Source: Hyphomonadaceae bacterium (GTDB lineage Bacteria; Pseudomonadota; Alphaproteobacteria; Caulobacterales; Hyphomonadaceae). From it: a DNA stretch of 34,151 bases. The notes below the pieces were generated by a model. The model saw only the letters and a list, made by a program, of their open reading frames with translations, ran no database searches and was not told the DNA's origin. The stretch spans positions 1 to 34,151 of the forward strand of contig JAIXVM010000077.1 in the NCBI GenBank assembly GCA_027482995.1, in the 5' to 3' direction. How positions within the stretch are numbered: position 1 is the first letter of the stretch; each line of letters starts with the position of its first letter. Shown here in pieces: positions 15,381-23,642 of the stretch. Both the position numbers and the translations under genes were made by a program.

Positions 15381-16124
15381 ATGCGAACGAGAACACTGAT
15401 GGGCGCGCTGCTGGCGCTGGGCCTGCTGGCCGCCTGCACACAGGCCGCGCCGGCGAGCGAACCGGCCATTGCCGAAGCGGTTGCCCCAGAGCCTGAGGCT
15501 GAAGCGCCGGAAGAATCCTTCGAGGAAGAAGAGGGTGAAGCTGACCTCGGACAGCCTTGGAACGAGCAAGGGATGTATTGCTGCCACTACGAGGTGATGC
15601 CCTATCCGCCGCCACTCGGCATCAACGGTGAGACGACAACTTTCGAGTATGGTTCAAGACACGGCCAGTCGTTCACCGGCGCGGTTACCTTTTCTTTGTT
15701 GCCCATGCCCGACGGCTGGGATTCGGCGACCCATCCCATCCGCATGCAAGGCGAAAATGGGCTGTCCGTCGACTTGCGGATTGTCGACGATGGCGGTGTG
15801 GATGCGATCGGCAAGATCGACTGGTCACAGATCCTGGGGCGGCCCATCGGCATGGCGGCTTATCTGGCCGGGGCGGCCGAGGACGCGGGGACGCTGGTTT
15901 TCGTCTTCAAGGTGATCGAGGCCAACAGGAAGCTTCTCGAATACAACGACGATCCTGCGTGCCAGACGCCGGGATACATCGCGCTGACCGCGCAATGGGG
16001 AGGCCCCGACGAGGATTACCTCACATTGGCGCTGTTCCGTGATGGCCCCTGGCCACCGGCTGACAGCTCCTCAATGTGCGCGGTCTACAATTATGACGTG
16101 GGCGTCGTTTCCCCCATAGAATAG
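15381..16124 (+). CDS. Hypothetical lipoprotein with acidic linker
   Basis: 247 residues. The N-terminus is a lipoprotein signal (MRTRTLMGALLALGLLAAC, Cys19), followed by a low-complexity Ala/Glu/Pro linker up to about residue 55 (EPEAEAPEESFEEEEGEAD). The remaining 190 residues look globular and secreted: MYCCHYEVMPYPP, SFTGAVTFSLLPMPDGWD, IDWSQILGRPIGMAAYLAGAAED and CQTPGYIALTAQWGG, with several cysteines. I do not recognise the family. It probably faces the periplasm, anchored to a membrane. It stands alone between the oxidoreductase and trcR. Confidence 0.75.
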   Translation: MRTRTLMGALLALGLLAACTQAAPASEPAIAEAVAPEPEAEAPEESFEEEEGEADLGQPWNEQGMYCCHYEVMPYPPPLGINGETTTFEYGSRHGQSFTGAVTFSLLPMPDGWDSATHPIRMQGENGLSVDLRIVDDGGVDAIGKIDWSQILGRPIGMAAYLAGAAEDAGTLVFVFKVIEANRKLLEYNDDPACQTPGYIALTAQWGGPDEDYLTLALFRDGPWPPADSSSMCAVYNYDVGVVSPIE

Positions 16125-16194
16125 CGGGCCCTTTCCAGAGGGCGGCTTCTGGCGTATAGCGCGCGTCAAGGTTCCCAGTTGCCCTGGATCCCGA

Positions 16195-16221
16195 CCGCCC
16201 GGCACCCCCAGTGCCGGGCGG
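16195..16221 (+). other. Perfect 10-bp stem-loop before trcR
   Basis: CCGCCCGGCA (16195-16204) pairs with TGCCGGGCGG (16212-16221) around a seven-base loop. No T-run follows (CTGCATTTC), so it is either a weak terminator for the upstream lipoprotein gene or a structure in the trcR leader, 38 bp before its start. Confidence 0.5.
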
Positions 16222-16259
16222 CTGCATTTCAGGCGCCATCCAAATTTGAGGAGATTTCC

Positions 16260-16931
16260 ATGTCCGACGTTCTGATGCCCCGCGCCACTGCCGTCTGGCT
16301 GCTCGACAACACGACGCTGACCTTCGCCCAGATCGCGAAATTCTGCGGGCTTCACCATCTCGAGGTGAAGGGCATCGCCGACGGCGACGTCGCCGAGAAC
16401 ATGCGCGGCGTGGACCCGATTGCCGGCGGCATCCTCTCACGCGAGGAAATCGCCCGCGGCGAGGAAGACGGCGCTTACGAGCTGAAAGTCGAGCAGTCGC
16501 GCATCGACCATATCCCGCAGCCGAAACGCAAGGGCAGCCGCTATACGCCGGTGATCCGCCGCGCCGACAAGCCGGACGCGGTCGCGTGGTTCATCCGCAA
16601 CCACCCGGAAGTCTCCGATGCGCAGGTGATCAAGCTGATCGGCACGACCAAGGCGACGATCAACAACGTGCGCGACAAGTCCCACTGGAACGCGACCAAC
16701 ATCAAGCCGGTGGATCCGGTGACGCTGGGCCTGTGCAGCCAGATCGAGCTCGACGAAGTGATCGCGAAGGCCGCCGACAAGCGCCGCAAGATGGACGCCG
16801 AAAAGGCCGCCCGCTCCGAAGGCCCGGGTCTTGCACCTGCGCAGGACACGCCCGCGCCGTTCGTTCCGGAGCCGGCCGAGGCTTACAAGAAGAACATCTC
16901 CGCCGACGACGTGTTCCGCGACTTCGAGTGA
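16260..16931 (+). CDS. trcR: Cell-cycle transcriptional regulator TrcR (DUF1013)
   Basis: 223 residues from the ATG at 16260, preceded by GAGGAG; the longer track start at 16179 would run through the stem-loop. The protein is highly typical of the DUF1013/TrcR family: MPRATAVWLLDNTTLTFAQIAKFCGLHHLEVKGIADGDVAENMRGVDPI, a first HTH-like unit, and a second one, AVAWFIRNHPEVSDAQVIKLIGTTKATINNVRDKSHWNATNIKPVDPVTLGLC. The C-terminal tail is disordered and ends NISADDVFRDFE. The family is largely alphaproteobacterial and linked to cell-cycle transcription; its detailed role here is inferred from that. Confidence 0.9.
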   Translation: MSDVLMPRATAVWLLDNTTLTFAQIAKFCGLHHLEVKGIADGDVAENMRGVDPIAGGILSREEIARGEEDGAYELKVEQSRIDHIPQPKRKGSRYTPVIRRADKPDAVAWFIRNHPEVSDAQVIKLIGTTKATINNVRDKSHWNATNIKPVDPVTLGLCSQIELDEVIAKAADKRRKMDAEKAARSEGPGLAPAQDTPAPFVPEPAEAYKKNISADDVFRDFE

Positions 16932-16947
16932 TCATGCAGGTGGGTGG

Positions 16948-17466
16948 TCAGTCCGCCCGCCTGAGGAACACATAGAAGGCCCCTGCCCCGCCATGCCGGG
17001 GATGGGATTCGGCGTAACCTGATACGAGGCGCCGGGCCGGGGGCGATTCCAGCCAGAGCAGGAAGTTGCGGCGCAGGACGCCCTGCCCTTCCTTGCCCTT
17101 GCCGGTGATGACGAGCACGCAGCGCACACCGTCCGCCTGCTGATTTTCGAGGAATGCGGGAAGCGCGCGCGCCGCGCTGGCCTGGGTGTGGCCGTGCAGA
17201 TCGAACGTGGCGGCGATGGTGAGCTTGCCGCGCCGGACCTTCTTCTCACCGCTCCGTTCGGCCGGCGCGCCGGGCGCTTTGGGCGCTGGCGGTTGTTTGG
17301 GGCGGGCAGCGGGGGCTGGCGCCGGCGGGTCGAGGTCCTGACCGCCTGCGCCGAGCGCTTCGGAAAACGCGTCAAGATCGGCCGTACGCGGACCAATCGG
17401 CTTGACCGTCGCCGCGACCCGCGCCCAGGCGAGGGCTTCTTCCGGCGACAGGCTGCGGCGTTTCAT
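16948..17466 (-). CDS. Smr domain protein
   Basis: 172 residues from the ATG at 17466, which overlaps the mltA stop in TGATG, so translation is probably coupled. The track start at 17682 runs through mltA in another frame. The N-terminal half is helical then Pro/Ala-rich (PPAPAPAARPKQPPAPKAPG). The C-terminal half is an Smr domain: FDLHGHTQASAARALPAFLENQQADGVRCVLVITGKGKEGQGVLRRNFLLWL, ending HGGAGAFYVFLRR. Smr domains are the nicking nuclease module of MutS2-like proteins and also occur alone; the cellular role of such stand-alone proteins is not established. It pairs with mltA in many alphaproteobacteria. Confidence 0.9.
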   Translation of the reverse strand: MKRRSLSPEEALAWARVAATVKPIGPRTADLDAFSEALGAGGQDLDPPAPAPAARPKQPPAPKAPGAPAERSGEKKVRRGKLTIAATFDLHGHTQASAARALPAFLENQQADGVRCVLVITGKGKEGQGVLRRNFLLWLESPPARRLVSGYAESHPRHGGAGAFYVFLRRAD

Positions 17467-18704
17467 CAGCCGGGCTGGTCCGAAGTTGGCAAGGCGGCGA
17501 CGAGGCCGGCGGCAAACATCCGGGCCGCCACCGCGCGCGGCAGCAACACCCAGAGCCGTCCCGGCGCATTCATCGTGCCGGCGCGGTTGCCCGCCTCGAC
17601 ACCCGTGCCGAAATAGATGTCGCCCCGGACCGGGCCCTTGATGGCGCCGCCGGTATCCTGCGCGATCAGCAGGCCGGACCAATCGCCGCCGAGGCTTGGC
17701 GCGCTGGTCTGCACGAACATCGGCACGCCGAGCGCATGGAACGCCGGGTCCACCGCCATCGAGCCCATCGCGGTGAGCGGGGTGTTGTGCGCCCCAACCG
17801 GGCCGAGGGCGGGGTCGCCTTCCGGAAGGGACTGGAAGAACACGAAGCGTGGATTGATGTTCATGGCCTCGCGCACTTCGGCGGCGCTGGCGCGGTCCAT
17901 CCAGGCGCGGATGCCCTGCATGGACGCTTCGCCGCGCGTGATCCGGCCGGTTTCGATGAGCCAGTTGACTACGGACTTGAAGGGCTGACCGTTATGGGCC
18001 GCGTAGCCCGCACGAAGGGTTTTGCCATCCGGGAAGGTGAGACGGCCCGATCCCTGGACCTGCAGGAAGAAGACATCCGACGGATGGGCGTAGGCAATCG
18101 CAGGCCCGCCGCGCGCGGTGATGTCGGCGCGGGGCGGATACGGACGGGTCGAGCCATCGGCGAGGCGCTGCAGCGGAGAATCGCCATTCTCGACAAAGTC
18201 CGGCGGCACCGCAAAGACAGGCTCGGTGAACGGCGCTTCGGGCGAACGGCGCGCTTCGTACATCGGCTCGAAATAGCCGGTGAACTTCTGCTTGCCGTCC
18301 TTGTCGATGATCTCGATGGGCACGAATTGGGTTTCGAAGATCGCGCGGGCGGCGGCCTCGTCCGGGGCGGCGATCAAGGCCGCGCAGCCAGGTTCCCAGT
18401 CCCCGGCCGATCCGGCCCAGGGCACGCTGAGGGACAAGGGCGCATCCCAAGCGCGGCGGGTGAAGCGGTCGCAGGTGCGCCGGAAGGCTTCAACGGGCGC
18501 GGTGAGCGCGGCGGCATTCCAACCCGGCAGTTCGGCATAGGTGGCCGGACCTGCTGCAGGCGCCGGGCCGGGCGTGGGGGCAGACGGCGTTGAGGGCACG
18601 GTGGGCGCCACGGGCGGCGGGGCGGTTGGCCCGGCCGGCGTCGGCGCCGACTGGCAACCGGCAAGAATGAAGAGCGCGAGAAGACCGTATCGTGAGACGT
18701 GCAT
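17466..18704 (-). CDS. mltA: Membrane-bound lytic murein transglycosylase A
   Basis: 412 residues from the ATG at 18704, giving a compact lipoprotein signal MHVSRYGLLALFILAGC (Cys17). A GTG at 18740 is the track start. The enzyme cuts the glycan strands of peptidoglycan to 1,6-anhydro products. After a Pro-rich linker come the MltA domain (FTGYFEPMYEARRSPEAPF, YAHPSDVFFLQVQGSGRLTFPDGKTLRAGYAAHNGQPF) and the C-terminal 3D domain with the catalytic aspartate region IAQDTGGAIKGPVRGDIYFGTG. It is anchored to the envelope. Gene order Tim44-like, mltA, Smr on one strand is common in alphaproteobacteria. Confidence 0.95.
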   Translation of the reverse strand: MHVSRYGLLALFILAGCQSAPTPAGPTAPPPVAPTVPSTPSAPTPGPAPAAGPATYAELPGWNAAALTAPVEAFRRTCDRFTRRAWDAPLSLSVPWAGSAGDWEPGCAALIAAPDEAAARAIFETQFVPIEIIDKDGKQKFTGYFEPMYEARRSPEAPFTEPVFAVPPDFVENGDSPLQRLADGSTRPYPPRADITARGGPAIAYAHPSDVFFLQVQGSGRLTFPDGKTLRAGYAAHNGQPFKSVVNWLIETGRITRGEASMQGIRAWMDRASAAEVREAMNINPRFVFFQSLPEGDPALGPVGAHNTPLTAMGSMAVDPAFHALGVPMFVQTSAPSLGGDWSGLLIAQDTGGAIKGPVRGDIYFGTGVEAGNRAGTMNAPGRLWVLLPRAVAARMFAAGLVAALPTSDQPG

Positions 18705-18782
18705 CACGGGTTTATGCCGCGAAAGCCGTTCGCGTGTCACGCTTACAATGTGCTTATCGTGCGCCTCGCAGGCGAAGCCGGG

Positions 18783-19400
18783 TCAGCCCGCGACTTCGAC
18801 GTCGTCCAGCAGCCAGTTCGGATCGCTCGCCGTGACGATGCGCTTGAAGGTCCAGATCTCGCGGGCGGTGCGGGTGGTTTCGCCATCGCCAAGCTCGGCA
18901 TCGTAACGCACGGATACTCGGGCGAGATTGCCTTCGAGTTCGGCGCGGTCGATCTCGGCGCGCTTGATGCGGAGGAGCTCGAACGGGCGCTCGCCCGAGG
19001 CGTCGCGGGCGCTGATGGCGGCGTCCCAGGCCTGGTACACGTCATCATCCAGCAGCGGGCGAAGCGCGGCGCGGTCACCGCGGGCATAGGCACCGACGAT
19101 CAGGGTGTAGGCCGCCTTGGCGCCGCGGAGGAAGTCCTCGGCGGTGAAGGACTGGTCGGCGTTGTAGATCTCTTCGAGACCGCCGGCTGCGGGGCCAGTG
19201 AAGGACGGGCGCTCCGGCTCAGCCCGGCGGGGTTGGGGCGCGGCGGCTTCGGGCGTGCTTTTGCGCTGCTGCTCCGGCGCCGGTGACGGACGCTGCATCG
19301 GACGCTCATCGCCGCCCTTGCCGAGCGCCACATAAAGCCGCCACAGCACGAAGAGTGCCACGGCTGCCAGGATGAGGACTTCGATCACGGGGTTCGACAT
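18783..19400 (-). CDS. Tim44-like domain protein
   Basis: 205 residues from the ATG at 19400; the track start at 19811 runs antisense to secB and is rejected. It has one N-terminal membrane segment (VIEVLILAAVALFVLWRLYVAL), a Pro/Gln-rich linker, and then a Tim44/TimA domain: FTAEDFLRGAKAAYTLIVGAYARGDRAALRPLLDDDVYQAWDAAISARDASG, with VRYDAEL and EIWTFKRIVTASDPNWLLDDVEV. Mitochondrial Tim44 tethers the import motor, and bacterial relatives are inner-membrane proteins of unclear function. It is divergent from secB across 157 bp, an arrangement known in Caulobacter relatives. Confidence 0.92.
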   Translation of the reverse strand: MSNPVIEVLILAAVALFVLWRLYVALGKGGDERPMQRPSPAPEQQRKSTPEAAAPQPRRAEPERPSFTGPAAGGLEEIYNADQSFTAEDFLRGAKAAYTLIVGAYARGDRAALRPLLDDDVYQAWDAAISARDASGERPFELLRIKRAEIDRAELEGNLARVSVRYDAELGDGETTRTAREIWTFKRIVTASDPNWLLDDVEVAG

Positions 19401-19557
19401 TTTGAGCGTGGGTTCCTTAATCAATCCAAAGGTGTTCAGCGTAGATAGTGCAGGCAAGACGTCCCTGCCAGCCTTTGCGTTGCGCGGCCAAGGGGCGCAT
19501 GATAGCGGGCGCCAAGGGGGCCCTGCCCGCCCGGCCCTTGAAAGTAGAGGATTGATC

Positions 19558-20055
19558 ATGACAGATACCAGCGCGCCCGCAAACCCCGGCCCTGAGGGCG
19601 CGGCGCCTCCCCCGGCCTCCTTGAGGGTGCTTGGGCAGTATGTGAAGGATCTTTCATTCGAGAATCCGGGCCATGCCCCGGTCCAGACGCAGCCGAACAT
19701 CGATCTGGGCATCGATGTGGGCGCCGCCCCGCACGCCGACGGCAACGGGATGTTCGAAGTGTCGCTGAAACTCTCGGCGCGGGCGGTTGCGGGCGAGACG
19801 ACGCTGTTCATTACCGAGCTGGATTATGCGGGCCTCTTCCAGTTGCAGAACGTGACCGAGAAGCAGATCGAGCCGATGCTGCTGATCGAGTGCCCGCGTC
19901 TGCTGTTTCCCTTCGCACGGCGCATCATTGCCGAGATCACCCGCGAAGGCGGCTTCCCGCCCCTGCTGATCGACCCGGTCGATTTCGTGCAGCTCTACCA
20001 GTCGCAATACCGCAAGGCGGCCGAGCGGGCCGCCGGCGCTGAAGCGGGCAGCTAG
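19558..20055 (+). CDS. secB: Protein-export chaperone SecB
   Basis: 165 residues from the ATG at 19558 (AGAGG upstream). SecB is a tetrameric cytoplasmic chaperone that keeps preproteins unfolded and passes them to SecA. Recognisable segments are LRVLGQYVKDLSFENPGHAP, FEVSLKLSARAVAGETTLFITELDYAGLFQLQNV and LLIECPRLLFPFARRIIAEITREGGFPPLLIDPVDFVQLYQSQY. Its TAG overlaps the dnaQ stop on the other strand within CTAG. The Tim44-like membrane protein is divergently encoded. Confidence 0.97.
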   Translation: MTDTSAPANPGPEGAAPPPASLRVLGQYVKDLSFENPGHAPVQTQPNIDLGIDVGAAPHADGNGMFEVSLKLSARAVAGETTLFITELDYAGLFQLQNVTEKQIEPMLLIECPRLLFPFARRIIAEITREGGFPPLLIDPVDFVQLYQSQYRKAAERAAGAEAGS

Positions 20056-20753
20056 TTCACCAGCTTCCAGAGCGCGCCATCGCCGAGCTTCTCGATGAAG
20101 GCGGCGTGCGCCGCCAGTTCCTCGAATGTGACCGGCCGGGCAATCGGTTTCGGGCGCTGCAAAGCCGGCGGGCGGGCGTCACTGCCTTCCGCGCCGCTGT
20201 CGCCCTCGAAGCTGAAGGCGCGGGCGCGGCCGCCGCGCAGTTCGAGATAGACGCTGGCGAGCAGCTGGCTATCGAGCAACGCGCCGTGGAAGGTGCGGCT
20301 TTCCAGCGAGATGTCGAACCGTTTGCAGAGCGCATCGAGGCTGGCGGGCGCGCCGGGGAAACGCTTGCGGGCCATCGCCACGGTGTCGATCCAGCGCTCT
20401 TCCGGGATCGGCGGACGGCCGCACCGGTCGAGCTCCGCATTCAGGAAGCCCCGGTCGAACGACGCATTGTGGGCGACGAGCGTCGCATCGCCGAGGAAGC
20501 TGAGGAAGGCGTCCACAATGTCCGGATGCTCGAAGGGCGGCTCATCTTTCAGGTCTGCGTCGGTTATGCCGGTGATGCGGATGGTGGCTTCGGAGACGGG
20601 CTTTCCCGGATTGATCCGGCGGCGGAAGGTGCGCCCGGTCGGGATATAGTTGATGAGTTCGACCGCGCCGATCTCGATGATGCGCTCGCCCTGCGAGGGG
20701 TCGAGACCGGTCGTCTCGGTATCGAAGGCAATCTCGCGAATCCGGGTGGTCAT
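20052..20753 (-). CDS. dnaQ: DNA polymerase III epsilon subunit (3'-5' proofreading exonuclease)
   Basis: 233 residues. Edits replication errors as part of the Pol III core. All exonuclease motifs are present: Exo[11 protein letters not shown] (Asp, Glu), Exo[13 protein letters not shown], and Exo[20 protein letters not shown], with the catalytic His-Asp pair. The roughly 60-residue C-terminal tail ([16 protein letters not shown]) should bind the alpha subunit. Start codon ATGA overlaps the end of coaE by four bases, so it is the last gene of the ppsR-maf-aroE-coaE-dnaQ operon. Confidence 0.96.
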   Translation of the reverse strand: MTTRIREIAFDTETTGLDPSQGERIIEIGAVELINYIPTGRTFRRRINPGKPVSEATIRITGITDADLKDEPPFEHPDIVDAFLSFLGDATLVAHNASFDRGFLNAELDRCGRPPIPEERWIDTVAMARKRFPGAPASLDALCKRFDISLESRTFHGALLDSQLLASVYLELRGGRARAFSFEGDSGAEGSDARPPALQRPKPIARPVTFEELAAHAAFIEKLGDGALWKLVN

Positions 20754-21358
20754 GAGGTCGCTCCTTCGGCGAGGCGGTGCATGAGGGCGATTATGCTTCG
20801 AACCTGGTCGCGGGCAAAGTCAAAGCCATGCGCGGTGGAGAGTATAAAGTCGGCGCGGGCGCGCTTTTCGGCGTCCGGCAACTGGCGGGCGAGGATGGCC
20901 TCGAAAGCCTCGGGCGTCATGCCGGGCCGAGCGAGGACGCGGGCGCGCTGAACGGCCGGCGGCGCGGACACCACCATCGTGAAATCGCAATGGGCGTCAC
21001 CGCCCGTTTCAAACAGCAGGGGTATGTCCAGTACGCAGAAGCGGGCGCCGTCCGCGTGCGAGCGCTGGCGGAACTCGACCTGCGCCGCGCCGGCGAGCGG
21101 GTGGACGATGCGCTCAAGCCGCTTCATCGCCTCGGGATTGTCGAGCACGTGGGTGCGCAAGACCGTCCGGTCGACGGCGCCATTTGAGGTCACGCCCGGA
21201 AAGGCGGCTTCGATCGGTCCCACGGCCGCGCCGCCCTCGGCATAGAGCGCATGAACTGCGGCGTCGGCGTCGTACACCACGACGCCGTCCTCCCGGAACA
21301 GGGTGGCGGTTGCCGATTTACCCATGCCGATTGAACCCGTCAGTCCAAGGACAATCAT
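20750..21358 (-). CDS. coaE: Dephospho-CoA kinase
   Basis: 202 residues. It phosphorylates dephospho-CoA on the ribose 3' hydroxyl, the last step of coenzyme A synthesis. The P-loop [11 protein letters not shown] starts at residue 5, followed by [13 protein letters not shown] (the DAD...H substrate motif), and later [13 protein letters not shown] and the [15 protein letters not shown] lid/arginine region. It overlaps aroE upstream and dnaQ downstream by four bases each, so all are translationally coupled. Confidence 0.97.
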   Translation of the reverse strand: MIVLGLTGSIGMGKSATATLFREDGVVVYDADAAVHALYAEGGAAVGPIEAAFPGVTSNGAVDRTVLRTHVLDNPEAMKRLERIVHPLAGAAQVEFRQRSHADGARFCVLDIPLLFETGGDAHCDFTMVVSAPPAVQRARVLARPGMTPEAFEAILARQLPDAEKRARADFILSTAHGFDFARDQVRSIIALMHRLAEGATS

Positions 21359-22170
21359 TGGACGGCCTCCAGCAACGAGCGGGCGCGCGCATGGGCCGCG
21401 GCGAGATCGGGCCGGGTTCCGAACCAGAGTTCAAAACTGAATGAGGCCTGCGCGACGAGCATGCCGAGGCCATCGAGCGCGCGCCAGCCCTGACGGCGGG
21501 CTTCGGTGAGCGCGGCGGCGGCGCCCTTGCCATAACTGATATCGTAGAAGATGCCGCCGGCCGACTGGGGCAGCTCGAACGCGCCGCCGCTATGGCCGAG
21601 GCTGAGCGTGTTGATGACGACGCTGGCTTTCGCCGCTTCGCGCAGGCCTGTCTCGAGGGGGAGAATGCGCGCCGAGGGCGCAAGGTCGAGCGCCAGCGCT
21701 TCGGCGCGCGCGATCGTCCGGTTACAGATGGTCAGCCGGGCACCGCGCCGCGCAAGCACGTCGGCCACCGCACGGGCGGATCCCCCTGCCCCAAACAGGA
21801 AAACCTCGCGGCCGTCGACCGCGATATCGCCAAAGTCCAGCGTCAGCGCGAAGCCCGGCGCATCCGTGTTCTCGGCACGCCAACCGCCGCCCGGTGCCGG
21901 CACGAGTGTATTGGCCGCACCGATGCGGCGGGCGGTGTCACCTGCGCTGACGGCGAGGCGAAGCGCTTCTTCTTTATGCGGCAAGGTGACGTTGAGGCCC
22001 GCCGCCTTGTGCCCGGACAAGGAGGCGAGCGCGGTTGCAAGCTCGCCGGTCTTGACTTCAAGCGCGGCATAAACGGCGTCGATCCCGTTCTGGCGAAGCC
22101 AATAGTTATGGATGTAAGGCGACAGGGAGTGCGCTACGGGATCCCCGATGACGCCGAGCAGACCGGTCAT
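21355..22170 (-). CDS. aroE: Shikimate dehydrogenase
   Basis: 271 residues. Reduces 3-dehydroshikimate with NADPH in the aromatic amino-acid pathway. The substrate-binding N-terminus [20 protein letters not shown] (SxS motif) and the catalytic lysine in [13 protein letters not shown] are present, then ENTDAPGF, and the NADPH-binding loop [20 protein letters not shown] with the NRT motif. The C-terminal [16 protein letters not shown] helix is typical. It overlaps maf by four bases at its start. Confidence 0.97.
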   Translation of the reverse strand: MTGLLGVIGDPVAHSLSPYIHNYWLRQNGIDAVYAALEVKTGELATALASLSGHKAAGLNVTLPHKEEALRLAVSAGDTARRIGAANTLVPAPGGGWRAENTDAPGFALTLDFGDIAVDGREVFLFGAGGSARAVADVLARRGARLTICNRTIARAEALALDLAPSARILPLETGLREAAKASVVINTLSLGHSGGAFELPQSAGGIFYDISYGKGAAAALTEARRQGWRALDGLGMLVAQASFSFELWFGTRPDLAAAHARARSLLEAVQ

Positions 22171-22763
22171 TGCGGCAACACCTTCCGGACACGGAGATAA
22201 TCCAGCAGCGGAAGCAGCGGCAGGCCGAGGATCGAGAAGTAATCGCCTTCGATGCTGGAGAAAAGCTGCGCGCCGACTCCCTCCAACTGGTAAGCGCCAA
22301 CAGTGGACAGGAGGCTATCGCCGCACTGCTCCATGTAGGCCTCGATGAATTCAGGTGTCAGAGGCCGCATCGTCAGGCGCGGGCGCGCGAGATGCCGCCA
22401 GACGGGGCGACCGTCCTCACACACGACGATCGCGGTTTCGAGCGTATGGCTCTTGCCGGAGAGCCGGGTGAGATGACTGCGGGCCTCGGCCAGGTCTGCC
22501 GGTTTGTCGAAGGCCTCGTTGCCGAGCGCCAGCATCTGGTCGCCGCCGATGACGAGGCCGCCGCGCGCCGAGGACACACGCACGGCTTTCAGCTCCGCGA
22601 GCTGCATGGCCTGGTCGCGAACCGGGACGCCTTCGGCCCGCAGACTTGTGCGGTACGAAGCTTCATCGACATTCGGCGCCACGCTATCGGCGGCCACGCC
22701 GGCCGCGGCGAGGAGTGCGCGCCGACTGGCGCTGCCCGAAGCGAGCGTGACAGCAAGGCTCAC
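22167..22763 (-). CDS. maf: Maf family nucleotide pyrophosphatase
   Basis: 198 residues. The family hydrolyses non-canonical nucleoside triphosphates (dTTP/UTP or m7GTP types). Landmarks are VTLASGSASRRALLAAAGV at the N-terminus, RDQAMQLAELKA, VIGGDQMLALGNEAFDKP, LTRLSGKSHTLETAIVV and the acidic C-terminal ISSIEGDYFSILGLPLLPLLDYLR. Which subfamily (YhdE- or YceF-like) it belongs to is not certain; the conserved QLEGVGAQLFSSIEGDYFSILGLPL resembles the m7GTP-type enzymes found next to coaE/aroE. Overlaps ppsR and aroE. Confidence 0.93.
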   Translation of the reverse strand: MSLAVTLASGSASRRALLAAAGVAADSVAPNVDEASYRTSLRAEGVPVRDQAMQLAELKAVRVSSARGGLVIGGDQMLALGNEAFDKPADLAEARSHLTRLSGKSHTLETAIVVCEDGRPVWRHLARPRLTMRPLTPEFIEAYMEQCGDSLLSTVGAYQLEGVGAQLFSSIEGDYFSILGLPLLPLLDYLRVRKVLPQ

Positions 22764-23602
22764 GTCTGGCCCCGGCGTTCAGAGAGAAGGTTGAGGATGG
22801 CGGCGGCGGTCTCTTCGACCGAGCGGCGGGAGACATCGATGGTTTTCCACTTGTTGCGCTGGAACAGGCGGTTCGCCTGCGTGATCTCTTCGCGCACCGC
22901 TTCTTCGTCGGCATAGTCGCCGGCATCGTCCTGGTTCAGCGACATCAGCCGCTGTCGCCGGATCTGCACGAGGCGCTCGGCTGAAATCTTGAGGCCCACG
23001 ACAAGCGGGCCCTTGTCGCCGAGGCGTTCCAGAAAGTCGGGCAGCGGGGCGCCGGGGACCAGCGGAATATTGCCCGCGCGCACCTTGCGGTTGGCGAGAT
23101 AGACGCAGGTGGGTGTCTTCGACGTGCGGCTGACGCCGAGCAGGATGACATCGGCGCCGACCAGGCTTTCCATGTTCTGCCCATCATCATGCGCGAGCGT
23201 AAAGTTGATCGCTTCCATCCGCTCGAAATAATCCTCGTCCATCGCGTGCTGGCCAGCGACACGGTTGTTGGCGGCGACGCCCAGATGGCGGCTGAGCATG
23301 GCGATCGAGGGATCGAGAACCGGTAGTGTCGGGATGCTCCGCTCACGGCAGAAGGCTTCCAGCCGGCCGCGCAGCGCCGCGTCGGAGATCGTATACCAGA
23401 CGACGCCGGGCGCCGCCTCGATCTCGCGGGTGACGCGCTCAAGCTGGCGTTCGGAGCGGACGAGGTAGTAATTGTGCTCGAGCGGCTGGACATTCTCGAA
23501 CTGGGCGCAGGCTGCCCGCTGGACGGCGTTCAGCGTTTCGCCCGTCGAGTCGGAGACGAGGTGCACATTGAAGTAGATGGCGGGCCGGACCGGGCGTGTC
23601 AT
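22760..23602 (-). CDS. ppsR: DUF299 bifunctional kinase/pyrophosphorylase (PpsR-like)
   Basis: 280 residues from the ATG at 23602; the track start at 23677 would run into the origin region and adds residues absent from the family. FNVHLVSDSTGETLNAVQRAACAQFENV at the start and the P-loop-like LLGVSRTSKTPTCVYLANR (near residue 156) are the signature of DUF299. The family reversibly phosphorylates PEP synthase or pyruvate phosphate dikinase on threonine. It is the first gene of a five-gene overlapping operon reading away from the origin. The Caulobacter origin is bounded by this same family on one side and hemE on the other. Confidence 0.95.
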   Translation of the reverse strand: MTRPVRPAIYFNVHLVSDSTGETLNAVQRAACAQFENVQPLEHNYYLVRSERQLERVTREIEAAPGVVWYTISDAALRGRLEAFCRERSIPTLPVLDPSIAMLSRHLGVAANNRVAGQHAMDEDYFERMEAINFTLAHDDGQNMESLVGADVILLGVSRTSKTPTCVYLANRKVRAGNIPLVPGAPLPDFLERLGDKGPLVVGLKISAERLVQIRRQRLMSLNQDDAGDYADEEAVREEITQANRLFQRNKWKTIDVSRRSVEETAAAILNLLSERRGQT

Positions 23603-23642
23603 GGAGCTTCTCTTGCCGGGGGTTCGGGCTTTGCACAAGGGT

